DNA from: Legionella longbeachae
GTDB lineage: Bacteria > Pseudomonadota > Gammaproteobacteria > Legionellales > Legionellaceae
DNA: 5,208 nt
Direction of reading: 5' to 3'
Assembly: GCA_016191305.1 (NCBI GenBank)
Contig: JACPOX010000017.1
Span: forward strand, 1-5,208
The position numbers and the translations under genes are program-made. The notes below the pieces were generated by a model that saw only the letters and a program-made list of their open reading frames with translations, searched no databases and had not been told where the DNA came from. This document shows, in pieces, positions 1-5,208 of the stretch. Within the stretch, counting starts at the first letter, position 1. Each line of letters opens with the position of its first letter.

Positions 1-23
1 ATGATGAAGATTTTAGTGATCAT
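1..23 (-). CDS. 5' end of a leftward gene, probable DUF2909 twin-membrane-segment protein (partial)
   Basis: Reading leftward from an ATG at 23-21, the window keeps only seven codons, MITKIFI, before its left edge. A good ribosome binding site (GGGAG on the minus strand, 32-36) lies 8 bases ahead of this ATG, so a real start is likely. The hydrophobic beginning fits DUF2909, a family of small proteins with two membrane segments that in many gammaproteobacteria lies between the cytochrome oxidase subunit genes and SURF1. The start and ribosome binding site are seen directly. The family is inferred mainly from position, because seven residues cannot identify it. Confidence 0.5.
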
Positions 24-80
24 TTGTTATACTCCCGAAATTGCCGTTTAATTATGGCCAACATTTGAGCAATAGATTTT
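24..80. promoter_or_regulatory. Divergent intergenic region with possible promoter elements
   Basis: This 57-base gap separates the leftward partial gene from the SURF1 operon and is the only upstream space for an operon promoter in the window. TATACT at 28-33 on the plus strand matches a sigma-70 -10 box at five of six bases, but no convincing -35 box lies 16-18 bases before it. On the minus strand CATAAT (56-51) could be a -10 box for the leftward gene, also without a clear -35. SURF1 has no strong ribosome binding site here. The promoter calls are tentative. Confidence 0.3.
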
Positions 81-803
81 ATGATTCCTAGTTTAACCTG
101 TTTTAAGTTTCGTTTCACCCCAAGCTGGTCAATGCTGATTTTAACAATTGTATTTTTTTCATTGTTTATCCGTCTTGGATTTTGGCAAATCTATCGTGCT
201 GATGAAAAAACGAAAATGATAGCGGCACAAAAGAGACAAGAGAAGCAAAAACCTGTTCCTTGGACTAATAAACAAAAATTACCTGTCCAATATGAGCGAA
301 TAGCAATAAGTGGAAATTATTTGCCTCAGGTATTTTTACTGGATAATCAGCATCATCAACATCGATTTGGTTATGATGTATTATCCCCTTTGGAACTGTC
401 GGGTGGTGCAATTATTATGGTTAATAGAGGATGGGTTCCTGGTGATATCACACGCGAAATCCTCCCAGATATTAAAATTCCCGCTGGCTTGGTCAAGTTA
501 CATGGTTCGGCATATTTCCCCAGTAAAAATCAATGGGTTTTAGGGCCTGTCTTGGAAGAAAAAGGGAAGGGCACAATGATTATTGAACGCGTGGATGCAC
601 AATTGATAAGTCAAGTTTTGCAAAAAGCGGTCTCTCCGTTTATTATTCGCCTTAGTAAGCAGGATACAAATGGATTTGTGCGAGAATGGGAGACCGTAGC
701 TATGCCTCCGCAGCGGCATTTAGGTTATGCTTTGCAGTGGTTTGTTATGGGATTGGTTGTTCTGATCATATTTGTTGCATTAAATCTGAAGAAAAGAAAA
801 TGA
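81..803 (+). CDS. SURF1 family cytochrome c oxidase assembly protein
   Basis: SURF1 proteins sit in the cytoplasmic membrane and help insert heme a into subunit I of aa3-type cytochrome c oxidase. The 240-residue product has the family layout: an N-terminal membrane segment (about residues 17-34) ending in GFWQ (33-36), a large external domain, and a C-terminal membrane segment (about 219-236) followed by LKKRK. Family motifs are visible: FGYDVLSPL (96-104), VNRGWVP (114-120) and PPQRHLGYALQWFVM (209-223), whose His213 matches the conserved heme-associated histidine. The length is normal. An in-frame TGA at 66-68 makes this ATG the first possible start, but the ribosome binding site is poor. 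It is the first gene of the assembly operon, and its stop overlaps the next start as ATGA. The family is clear. Confidence 0.95.
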   Translation: MIPSLTCFKFRFTPSWSMLILTIVFFSLFIRLGFWQIYRADEKTKMIAAQKRQEKQKPVPWTNKQKLPVQYERIAISGNYLPQVFLLDNQHHQHRFGYDVLSPLELSGGAIIMVNRGWVPGDITREILPDIKIPAGLVKLHGSAYFPSKNQWVLGPVLEEKGKGTMIIERVDAQLISQVLQKAVSPFIIRLSKQDTNGFVREWETVAMPPQRHLGYALQWFVMGLVVLIIFVALNLKKRK

Positions 804-1348
804 AAAAAAAGCTCTCTAAATATTATATTTTATTATTGTTGGTAGTAATGTTTGCTGCACCTGGAATTGCTGCTTATGTATTTTATCAGCATCCTTCTTG
901 GCTGGCGGCAACAAAAGTCAATAAAGGAACATTACTCAATCCACCCGTAGCTTTGGATTCTCTGTCAGGAAAGTCCAAGTGGCGAATCATTTTTTGGAGT
1001 CCAAGTCTTTGCGATAAAGCTTGTTTGCAACAACTGGATGTTCTGGCCAGAATACGACTGGCATTGGGGCGTAAATTATACCAGGTTGATCAATGGCTTA
1101 TCTTGGGAGATAAAGCTCCTCCGCTATCGGAAAAAACTAAATCCTTATTAAAGGAAATGGATTTTCAAGTGGCACAACTATCTGCAGCTGAGGTGAATGC
1201 GAAGGGCACATTATTCTCTGAAGCAAAAGTATTTTTAGCTGATTCAGGTAATTATTTAATTCTTAGTTATTCGCCTCAGGTTAATCCTGATGACGTATAC
1301 AAAGATTTAAAGCTATTACTCAATACAACAGAAAATAAGAGTGGTTAA
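800..1348 (+). CDS. Membrane-anchored Sco-like thioredoxin-fold protein of the cox cluster, function unknown
   Basis: A 182-residue protein with an N-terminal membrane anchor (about residues 7-28, after MKKKLSK) and a periplasmic domain. A longer frame is open back to 686, but the start at 800 is preferred. It overlaps the SURF1 stop as ATGA, follows the purine-rich GAAGAAAAG, and begins with a normal Lys-rich signal-anchor; the extra upstream residues are SURF1 read out of frame. The domain aligns with the SCO protein at 3245-3889. KW (60-61) is followed by CDKAC (Cys71, Cys75), with the same KW-to-Cys spacing as SCO, and the end (KVFLADSG...KDLKLLL) matches the SCO C-terminus. The SCO copper-ligand His is replaced by Phe139 in FSEA. 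Similar uncharacterised proteins occur between SURF1 and ctaA in Pseudomonas-type clusters. A redox or copper-handling role in oxidase assembly is inference. Confidence 0.85.
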   Translation: MKKKLSKYYILLLLVVMFAAPGIAAYVFYQHPSWLAATKVNKGTLLNPPVALDSLSGKSKWRIIFWSPSLCDKACLQQLDVLARIRLALGRKLYQVDQWLILGDKAPPLSEKTKSLLKEMDFQVAQLSAAEVNAKGTLFSEAKVFLADSGNYLILSYSPQVNPDDVYKDLKLLLNTTENKSG

Positions 1349-1356
1349 TCCTGATG
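1279..1356. repeat. Exact 14-base direct repeat, copies at 1279-1292 and 1343-1356
   Basis: GGTTAATCCTGATG occurs twice, 64 bases apart. The first copy is inside the coding sequence of the Sco-like protein. The second spans that gene's stop codon and the ATG of ctaA. The ATG in the first copy opens only a six-codon frame. The repeat may be chance, or a trace of a local duplication at the gene junction. Confidence 0.6.
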
Positions 1357-2358
1357 CAGAATAAATTATTACGTTTTATAGTAAGCTGTTCGCTGCTTTT
1401 GTCTTTATTAGTAGTGATGCTCGGAGCTTATACTCGTCTCACAGATGCAGGCTTGGGCTGCCCTGATTGGCCAGGTTGTTATGGTCAAATGGTTTTACCA
1501 AGTGCTAAGGAAAAATTACAAGCTGCCCAAACTCAATACCCACAAATTCCTATTGAATCTAGAAAAGCATGGACAGAGATGGCGCATCGTTATGCAGCAG
1601 GTACTTTAGCTTTGTTAATTTTTTTTATTGGTATTTCTGTAGTACGAAAACGTTTGCACGGCATGAATTTTCCTTGGCATCTTCCTATTTTTTTGCTGCT
1701 TCTGGTAATTTTTCAAGCGGCTTTAGGAATGTGGACAGTTACTTTGAAACTTTTGCCTGTGGTGGTTATGGGACACCTTTTAGGAGGTATGCTTATTGTC
1801 GCCTGTTTAAGTCGCTTTCGATTGCAAATTAGTTGCTTGGTTGGGCAGGATTTGCCACATTGGCGTCCCTGGTTGCGGGTGGGAGTAATCATTATTTTCT
1901 TACAAATTGCTCTAGGTGGTTGGGTCAGTTCAAATTATGCAGGAATTGCATGTATTGGATTTCCCGAATGTAATGGTGTTTGGTTGCCTGATCTGCAGTT
2001 TGCACAAGGATTTAATTTATTTTCCCCAGTAGGTGCTAATTACCAAGGTGGTTTATTAGATAATGAAGTTCGTGTAACTATTCAGTTTATCCATCGAGTG
2101 GGGGCAGTGCTGACTGCAAGTTATATTTTGCTACTCGCCTTTGTTATGATGTTAAAGGCTCGCTTCAATTATCTAAAAATAGCTGCAGCAGTGCTGGTCT
2201 TATTAGTGATCGCTCAATTTACCTTAGGCGTTATGAATGCAGTTTATATGCTTCCAATTACTGTAGCAGTGGCCCATAACGGAGTCGCCGCTTTATTATT
2301 AGCAACGATTTTTTGTACATTGCATTTCACTCGTAAGGGGGAAAATGATGCATGCTAA
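1354..2358 (+). CDS. ctaA: Heme A synthase (COX15/CtaA family)
   Basis: CtaA oxidises the C8 methyl of heme O to a formyl group, giving heme A for aa3-type oxidases, in the cytoplasmic membrane. The 334-residue protein has eight likely membrane segments in two similar halves. The four expected heme-ligand histidines are present: His78 (EMAHRYAAG), His141 (MGHLLGG), His247 (QFIHRVGA) and His308 (VAHNGVAAL). The first external loop has [10 protein letters not shown] (Cys36, Cys42) and the second has ACIGFPEC (Cys200, Cys206). These are the paired cysteines typical of the twin-Cys bacterial type. The length is normal. The start lies 5 bases after the previous stop, with a modest ribosome binding site (AAGAGTGG) inside the previous gene. 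The 3' end overlaps ctaB by 14 bases, which suggests translational coupling of the two heme enzymes. Confidence 0.96.
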   Translation: MQNKLLRFIVSCSLLLSLLVVMLGAYTRLTDAGLGCPDWPGCYGQMVLPSAKEKLQAAQTQYPQIPIESRKAWTEMAHRYAAGTLALLIFFIGISVVRKRLHGMNFPWHLPIFLLLLVIFQAALGMWTVTLKLLPVVVMGHLLGGMLIVACLSRFRLQISCLVGQDLPHWRPWLRVGVIIIFLQIALGGWVSSNYAGIACIGFPECNGVWLPDLQFAQGFNLFSPVGANYQGGLLDNEVRVTIQFIHRVGAVLTASYILLLAFVMMLKARFNYLKIAAAVLVLLVIAQFTLGVMNAVYMLPITVAVAHNGVAALLLATIFCTLHFTRKGENDAC

Positions 2359-3235
2359 CCCAGTAGACCGACCATCGTCATCGGCTTGGCGTGATTATGT
2401 AGAGTTGTGCAAGCCTCGAGTTGTGCTTCTTATGTTATTAACCGTGGTTGTTGGAATGTATTTGGCAACTCCTGGCTGGGTTAATTTGTCATTGTTAGGT
2501 GCTTCTTTGCTTGGCATAGGATTATGTGCAGGAAGTGCTGCCGCAATTAATCACTTGGTTGACAAGCGAATTGATGCCATTATGGCGAGAACTAAAAAAC
2601 GACCAGTTGCCAGTGGTCAAGTTTCAGTGTCTCAAGCTTTATCCTTTGCCTTAATCATGGGAACTCTTGGTCTCGCTGTTTTGGTGGTTTTTGTGAATCA
2701 GTTAACTGCCTTACTGACTTTTATTACTTTGATAGGTTATGCTGGAATTTATACAGGCTATTTAAAACGAGCAACTTCTCAAAATATAGTGATTGGCGGA
2801 TTAGCAGGTGCAGCACCTCCCTTATTAGGCTGGACTGCAGTTACGAATCAATTAGATCCGCAAGCGTTATTGTTGGTGTTAATTATTTTTATCTGGACCC
2901 CGCCACATTTTTGGGCTTTGGCAATTTATCGTTATGAAGAGTACCAACATGCCCAAATTCCAATGTTACCTGTGACACATGGCATTGAATATACTAAGTT
3001 AAGTGTCTATTTATATACTATTTTACTGTTGGTAGTGAGTGTTTTACCTTTTGTGGTGGGGATGAGTGGCTTATTTTATTTAATAGGTGCTTTGATTCTT
3101 GGAGGACGGTTTTTATTTTGGTCGCATAAGCTTTATCGAACGAATAAACCCGTAGTTGCAATGCAAACTTTTAGATTTTCCATAGTGTATTTGATGCTAT
3201 TGTTTGTATTTTTATTGGTCGATCATTATTTGTAA
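2345..3235 (+). CDS. ctaB: Protoheme IX farnesyltransferase (heme O synthase, COX10/CtaB family)
   Basis: CtaB transfers the farnesyl group of farnesyl diphosphate to heme B, giving heme O, the substrate of CtaA. It is a UbiA-superfamily integral membrane enzyme; about nine membrane segments are visible in 296 residues, a normal length. The first Asp-rich motif is NHLVDKRID (Asn69, Asp73, Asp77), followed by ARTKKRP. The family blocks [19 protein letters not shown] (145-163) and [10 protein letters not shown] (184-193) are intact. In the second polar motif, [16 protein letters not shown] (195-210), Glu199 stands where most relatives have Asp. Two ATGs in a row are possible starts. TAAGGGGG ending at 2341 is only 3 bases before the first (2345) but 6 before the second (2348), so a 295-residue product from 2348 is quite possible. 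The gene overlaps the end of ctaA. Confidence 0.96.
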   Translation: MMHANPVDRPSSSAWRDYVELCKPRVVLLMLLTVVVGMYLATPGWVNLSLLGASLLGIGLCAGSAAAINHLVDKRIDAIMARTKKRPVASGQVSVSQALSFALIMGTLGLAVLVVFVNQLTALLTFITLIGYAGIYTGYLKRATSQNIVIGGLAGAAPPLLGWTAVTNQLDPQALLLVLIIFIWTPPHFWALAIYRYEEYQHAQIPMLPVTHGIEYTKLSVYLYTILLLVVSVLPFVVGMSGLFYLIGALILGGRFLFWSHKLYRTNKPVVAMQTFRFSIVYLMLLFVFLLVDHYL

Positions 3236-3244
3236 GGGGGTAAA

Positions 3245-3889
3245 ATGAGTTTAAAAGTTAAAAGTATCACCTTTACAGTGGTTATTTTGTTGGCTTGTGC
3301 AGGGTTATTCTCGGGTATTTTTGTAGGACAACATGTGCATTTTAAGAAAAAAATTGATGTAGCTAAATTTCATGGTACTTATCTTGAAAATCCACGATCC
3401 GTTAATCAATTCAGTTTGACCGGAATCGATGAAAAGTCATTTGATAGTATGAGCTTAAAAGGAAAATGGACTTTAGTTTTTTTTGGTTTTACAAATTGCG
3501 GTTATGTTTGCCCGACCACTATGGCCGAATTAAATAAAATGTACCATATTCTTGAAGAAAAAGGTGTGAAAAATTTACCTCGCGTAGTGATGATCTCTAT
3601 CGATCCTGAGCGTGATAATCAAGATAAGTTGGGTAGTTATGTCACTTCTTTTAATCCGGTCTTTTATGGAGCCCGAGGAGATGAAAAATCCATTAAATCT
3701 ATGACCAGAGAAATGGGTATTGCGTATGCCAAAGTAATAGATAAAGAAAGTAATGATTCGAAAAATTATGATATGCAGCATAGTGGTGCTTTGATTTTAT
3801 TTAATCCTCAAGGTGAACTTAACGCATTTTTTACTACACCGCATCATGCTGATTCTTTAGCCAGAGATTATATGTTACTGGTTTTATAG
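3245..3889 (+). CDS. sco: SCO1/SenC family copper chaperone for cytochrome c oxidase
   Basis: SCO proteins are membrane-tethered thioredoxin-fold proteins that help form the CuA centre of oxidase subunit II, as copper donors and/or thiol reductases. The 214-residue product has an N-terminal membrane anchor (about residues 8-28) and an external domain with all three copper ligands: Cys85 and Cys89 in TNCGYVCPTT (CxxxC) and His179 in MQHSGALILFNP. The block MISIDPERD (116-124) is also typical. The length is normal. The gene follows ctaB by 9 bases. TAAGGGGG, formed in part by the ctaB stop codon, is its ribosome binding site, 4 bases before the ATG. It is the last gene of the assembly operon; no strong intrinsic terminator follows it. 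Confidence 0.95.
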   Translation: MSLKVKSITFTVVILLACAGLFSGIFVGQHVHFKKKIDVAKFHGTYLENPRSVNQFSLTGIDEKSFDSMSLKGKWTLVFFGFTNCGYVCPTTMAELNKMYHILEEKGVKNLPRVVMISIDPERDNQDKLGSYVTSFNPVFYGARGDEKSIKSMTREMGIAYAKVIDKESNDSKNYDMQHSGALILFNPQGELNAFFTTPHHADSLARDYMLLVL

Positions 3890-4046
3890 CCTTGTTATTT
3901 ACTAAATTTATTTGTTAATTCAGGATGAGATTTTACATTTTGTAGACTAGGCTTTATTTATAAGCGTGAATTGTAAATAGTGCTTTTTAGCAAGCTTAAG
4001 AGCTCATAAACTAAATAAAAATAAAAATTGTTGAGGAGGGGCTCCA
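3890..4046 (+). other. Non-coding gap between sco and rimK
   Basis: This very AT-rich 157-base stretch has stop codons in all three forward frames and no credible gene. There is no clear G+C-rich terminator hairpin for the upstream operon; only weak inverted repeats are present (for example TTTACA at 3932-3937 with TGTAAA at 3972-3977). No well-spaced sigma-70 promoter stands out, although TATAAG at 3959-3964 could be a -10 box. The missing N-terminal codons of rimK would be expected here and are absent as an open frame. Confidence 0.6.
4034..4039 (+). promoter_or_regulatory. Perfect ribosome binding site that sets the TTG start of the short rimK
   Basis: AGGAGG is the full anti-16S core and lies 7 bases before the TTG at 4047, an optimal spacing and the best ribosome binding site in the window. 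It supports real translation from this TTG. A caution is that GGA GGG GCT CCA reads in the rimK frame as Gly-Gly-Ala-Pro, much like residues that precede this point in full-length RimK, so the match could be inherited coding sequence. Confidence 0.65.
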
Positions 4047-4790
4047 TTGCCTCACTTTGATGCAGTAATTCCAAGAATTGGTGCATCAACTACTTATTAC
4101 GGTACCGCAGTTTTGCGTCATTTGGAAACTATGGGTATGTATACTTTGAATGAGTCTATAGCCATATCCCGCTCTCGAGATAAATTCCGCTCTTTACAAG
4201 TCCTAGCTCGTAAAGGAATTCCTATGCCTTTGACCAGTTTTGCACAATCTCCAGATGATACTGAAGATTTGGTGCGTATGGTTGGTGGTGCACCTTTAGT
4301 GATTAAGTTGTTGGAAGGAACACAAGGGAAAGGTGTTATCTTAGCAGATAGTCATCAATCTGCCGTAAGTATTATCAATGCTTTTAAAGAAATGCATGCT
4401 AATATTTTAGTGCAAGAATTTATCGAAGAATCACGAGGAGTTGATATTCGCTGCTTCGTCATAGGTGAGAAGGTAGTTGCCGCTGTGAAGCGACAAGCAA
4501 AGGAAGGGGAGTTTCGTGCCAATGTACATCAAGGTGGTAAGGCAAGCAAAGTGAAATTATCACCCCAAGAAAGAGCGATTGCAGTCAGTGCTGCTAAGAC
4601 TATGGGCTTAAAAGTGGCAGGTGTCGATTTAATTCGTTCCAATCATGGACCTTTGGTTTTGGAAATCAATTCGTCTCCTGGACTTGAGGGCGTTGAAAAA
4701 GCAACTGGTCTCAATATCGCTGGAAAAATCATCGAATATTTGCAGAAACACGCAAAACCAATTAGTTTAAATAATCGTTTTCATGGGTAA
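4047..4790 (+). CDS. rimK: RimK-type alpha-L-glutamate ligase, N-terminally shortened
   Basis: RimK is an ATP-grasp ligase that adds glutamate residues to the C-terminus of ribosomal protein S6 and can make poly-glutamate. The 247-residue product matches E. coli RimK from about Leu55 to near the end: [13 protein letters not shown], then [12 protein letters not shown], the ATP-binding [18 protein letters not shown] (80-97), QEFIEE (123-128), [17 protein letters not shown] (148-164) and [19 protein letters not shown] (192-210). Asp194, Glu206 and Asn208 correspond to the metal-binding Asp248, Glu260 and Asn262 of E. coli. About 54 N-terminal residues, the first part of the pre-ATP-grasp domain, are missing. 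An in-frame TGA at 4032-4034 blocks any longer frame. The rest is open and conserved. The TTG start has an ideal ribosome binding site; the next in-frame ATG is codon 29. It may be a working short form, a paralogue, or a gene that recently lost its 5' end. Family assignment is sure, activity is not. Confidence 0.85.
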   Translation: MPHFDAVIPRIGASTTYYGTAVLRHLETMGMYTLNESIAISRSRDKFRSLQVLARKGIPMPLTSFAQSPDDTEDLVRMVGGAPLVIKLLEGTQGKGVILADSHQSAVSIINAFKEMHANILVQEFIEESRGVDIRCFVIGEKVVAAVKRQAKEGEFRANVHQGGKASKVKLSPQERAIAVSAAKTMGLKVAGVDLIRSNHGPLVLEINSSPGLEGVEKATGLNIAGKIIEYLQKHAKPISLNNRFHG

Positions 4791-4796
4791 TGTGAG

Positions 4797-4837
4797 TTGG
4801 GTTAGAAGGCATGAACATCTTCATGCTTCTATCCCAA
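4797..4837. repeat. Hairpin 1: long imperfect inverted repeat just after rimK
   Basis: Starting 6 bases past the rimK stop, TTGGG, TAGAAG and CATGAA (4797-4815) pair with TTCATG, CTTCTA and CCCAA (4820-4837). This gives about 17 base pairs with one T-T mismatch (4802/4832), one bulged G near 4808-4809 and a CATC loop. No T-run follows, so it is not a typical intrinsic terminator. It could protect the rimK mRNA 3' end. Its right arm overlaps the left arm of hairpin 2. Confidence 0.65.
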
Positions 4838-4860
4838 TGAGCGTAATTAAATCATTGGGA
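4832..4860. repeat. Hairpin 2: perfect 9-bp inverted repeat
   Basis: TCCCAATGA (4832-4840) and TCATTGGGA (4852-4860) are perfect inverted copies with an 11-base AT-rich spacer. CCCAA at 4833-4837 is needed by hairpin 1 as well as by this one, so the two cannot form fully at the same time. No T-run follows on either strand. It could also be a protein-binding palindrome. Confidence 0.65.
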
Positions 4861-4890
4861 TTTAAAAGAATTGATTTAAATTTTAAGTCC
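4858..4890 (+). repeat. Hairpin 3: AT-rich inverted repeat
   Basis: GGATTTAAAA (4858-4867) can pair with TTTTAAGTCC (4881-4890) over ten positions, with one G-U wobble (4861/4887) and a 13-base loop. The wobble favours the plus-strand RNA; on the minus strand it becomes an A-C mismatch. It shares its left arm with hairpin 2 and its right arm with hairpin 4. It is mostly A-T pairs and therefore weak. Confidence 0.4.
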
Positions 4891-4920
4891 ATTAGTTTTC
4901 CAATGGACTTTATAGGTTTT
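4885..4920 (+). terminator. Hairpin 4: possible weak rightward terminator
   Basis: AAGTCCATT (4885-4893) and AATGGACTT (4902-4910) form a perfect 9-bp stem with an 8-base loop, followed by TATAGGTTTTATTT. The T-run is interrupted and the stem is A-T rich, so termination would be weak. Its place after rimK and before a convergent gene suits a terminator. Confidence 0.4.
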
Positions 4921-4944
4921 ATTTAAGTGAATGGCAACTATCGT

Positions 4945-5184
4945 TTAATGTGATGATGCATCACTTTTTCCAATTAACCAATCAGCATTCACTTCAAATT
5001 CTTGAGCTAATACATGAAGCAGAGCATCATCTGGCTTGATTGAGCCATTTAATAAAGCTTCAGCTTTAAATTTAGGAATTCTAACTAGCTTTGATAATAC
5101 TTCAATACGTTCTGTACTTGATTCTGGCGCACCAATATTATCAAGTTCTTTATTTAGTCGTTCAGAAAATCTCTTATTAAGCAT
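4945..5184 (-). CDS. Small XRE/Cro-like helix-turn-helix transcriptional regulator
   Basis: A 79-residue leftward protein, essentially a single lambda-repressor-like DNA-binding domain. A first helix (RFSERLNKELDNIG, 5-18) is followed by a likely helix-turn-helix: TERIEVLSKLVRI (24-36) and PKFKAEALLNG (37-47). The end, HVLAQEFEVNADWLIGKSD (57-75), has the A...VNxDWL(I)G ending common in Cro/CI-type repressors. There is no second domain for effector binding or oligomerisation. AGGAG (minus strand, 5195-5191) lies 6 bases before the ATG, which supports this start. The gene converges on rimK, and its own promoter lies beyond the window edge. A 6-bp inverted repeat overlaps the ribosome binding site and may be an autoregulatory operator. 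Targets cannot be told from sequence. Similar small regulators occur in phages, mobile elements and ordinary chromosomes; no integrase or phage gene is visible here. Confidence 0.8.
   Translation of the reverse strand: MLNKRFSERLNKELDNIGAPESSTERIEVLSKLVRIPKFKAEALLNGSIKPDDALLHVLAQEFEVNADWLIGKSDASSH
4950..4969 (+). terminator. Candidate rightward terminator inside the 3' end of the regulator gene
   Basis: GTGATG (4950-4955) and CATCAC (4959-4964) form a perfect 6-bp stem with an ATG loop, followed at once by TTTTT (4965-4969). This is the best intrinsic-terminator shape in the window for transcripts coming from rimK, although the stem is short. It overlaps the last codons of the leftward regulator (Asp-Ala-Ser-Ser-His), so it may be a coding coincidence. 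Confidence 0.4.
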
Positions 5185-5190
5185 CTGTTT

Positions 5191-5208
5191 CTCCTAATAA
5201 TAATTAGG
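5191..5208 (-). promoter_or_regulatory. Regulator ribosome binding site inside a 6-bp inverted repeat
   Basis: CCTAAT (5193-5198) and ATTAGG (5203-5208) are perfect inverted arms around AATA. On the minus strand the downstream arm contains the AGG of the AGGAG ribosome binding site (5195-5191) of the helix-turn-helix gene. It could be an operator for that protein or an RNA hairpin that covers the ribosome binding site. The window ends exactly at the outer arm, so any extension cannot be seen. Confidence 0.5.

Noticed and set aside
1..51. Forward 16-codon frame beginning ATGATG at the window edge
   Set aside because: It is too short, and the same bases read leftward give a start with a good ribosome binding site.
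310..543. 77-residue forward open frame inside SURF1
   Set aside because: Out-of-frame shadow of a well-conserved gene, with no ribosome binding site or recognisable domain.
686..799. Upstream extension of the Sco-like protein by 38 residues
   Set aside because: It lies wholly within SURF1 coding sequence in another frame, has no membrane-anchor character of its own, and ATG 800 has ATGA coupling and a normal signal-anchor.
1569..1832. 87-residue forward open frame inside ctaA
   Set aside because: It is rich in Phe and Ser from reading membrane-protein codons in the wrong frame, and ctaA is intact here.
3575..3781. 68-residue leftward open frame opposite sco
   Set aside because: Antisense shadow of the conserved SCO coding sequence with no family features.
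3982..4005. Short self-complementary AAGCTT/CTTAAG/GAGCTC stretch as a terminator for the sco operon
   Set aside because: The arms are only about 4 bases and no T-run follows on the plus strand.
1..5208. CRISPR array, tRNA, rRNA, insertion sequence or phage genes
   Set aside because: No regularly spaced repeats, no tRNA or rRNA sequence, and no transposase, integrase or other phage gene was seen on either strand.

Overview
The window is AT-rich gammaproteobacterial chromosome. The gene order (SURF1, Sco-like membrane protein, ctaA, ctaB, SCO), the base composition and the protein sequences fit Legionella or a close relative best. The genus is inferred from memory of related sequences, not from a search.

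Positions 1-80: the left edge holds the first seven codons of a leftward gene (MITKIFI..., probably a DUF2909 twin-membrane-segment protein) and a short divergent intergenic region. Positions 81-3889: a tight rightward operon for building an aa3-type cytochrome c oxidase. SURF1 is a heme a insertion factor. It is followed by a small membrane-anchored Sco-like protein of unknown function, CtaA (heme A synthase), CtaB (protoheme IX farnesyltransferase, making heme O) and a SCO1/SenC copper chaperone. The genes overlap by 4 or 14 bases or lie 5-9 bases apart, so they are probably co-transcribed and partly translationally coupled. CtaB and CtaA act in series (heme B to heme O to heme A), SURF1 helps place heme a in subunit I, and SCO serves the CuA centre of subunit II. 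The oxidase subunits are not in the window and are probably to the left.

Positions 3890-4790: a 157-base non-coding gap precedes a rimK-type glutamate ligase. Its ATP-grasp region is intact, but it lacks about the first 54 residues of the family. It starts at a TTG placed ideally behind a perfect AGGAGG. Positions 4791-4944: the gap between convergent genes holds a chain of four inverted repeats in which neighbouring hairpins share an arm and so exclude each other. Positions 4945-5208: a leftward 79-residue XRE/Cro-like helix-turn-helix regulator whose ribosome binding site lies in a perfect 6-bp inverted repeat at the window edge.

Most of the window is ordinary respiratory-chain assembly. 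The parts worth a second look are the Sco-like protein that keeps the CxxxC but has lost the copper-binding His, the shortened RimK, the alternating-hairpin region, and the palindrome over the regulator's ribosome binding site.
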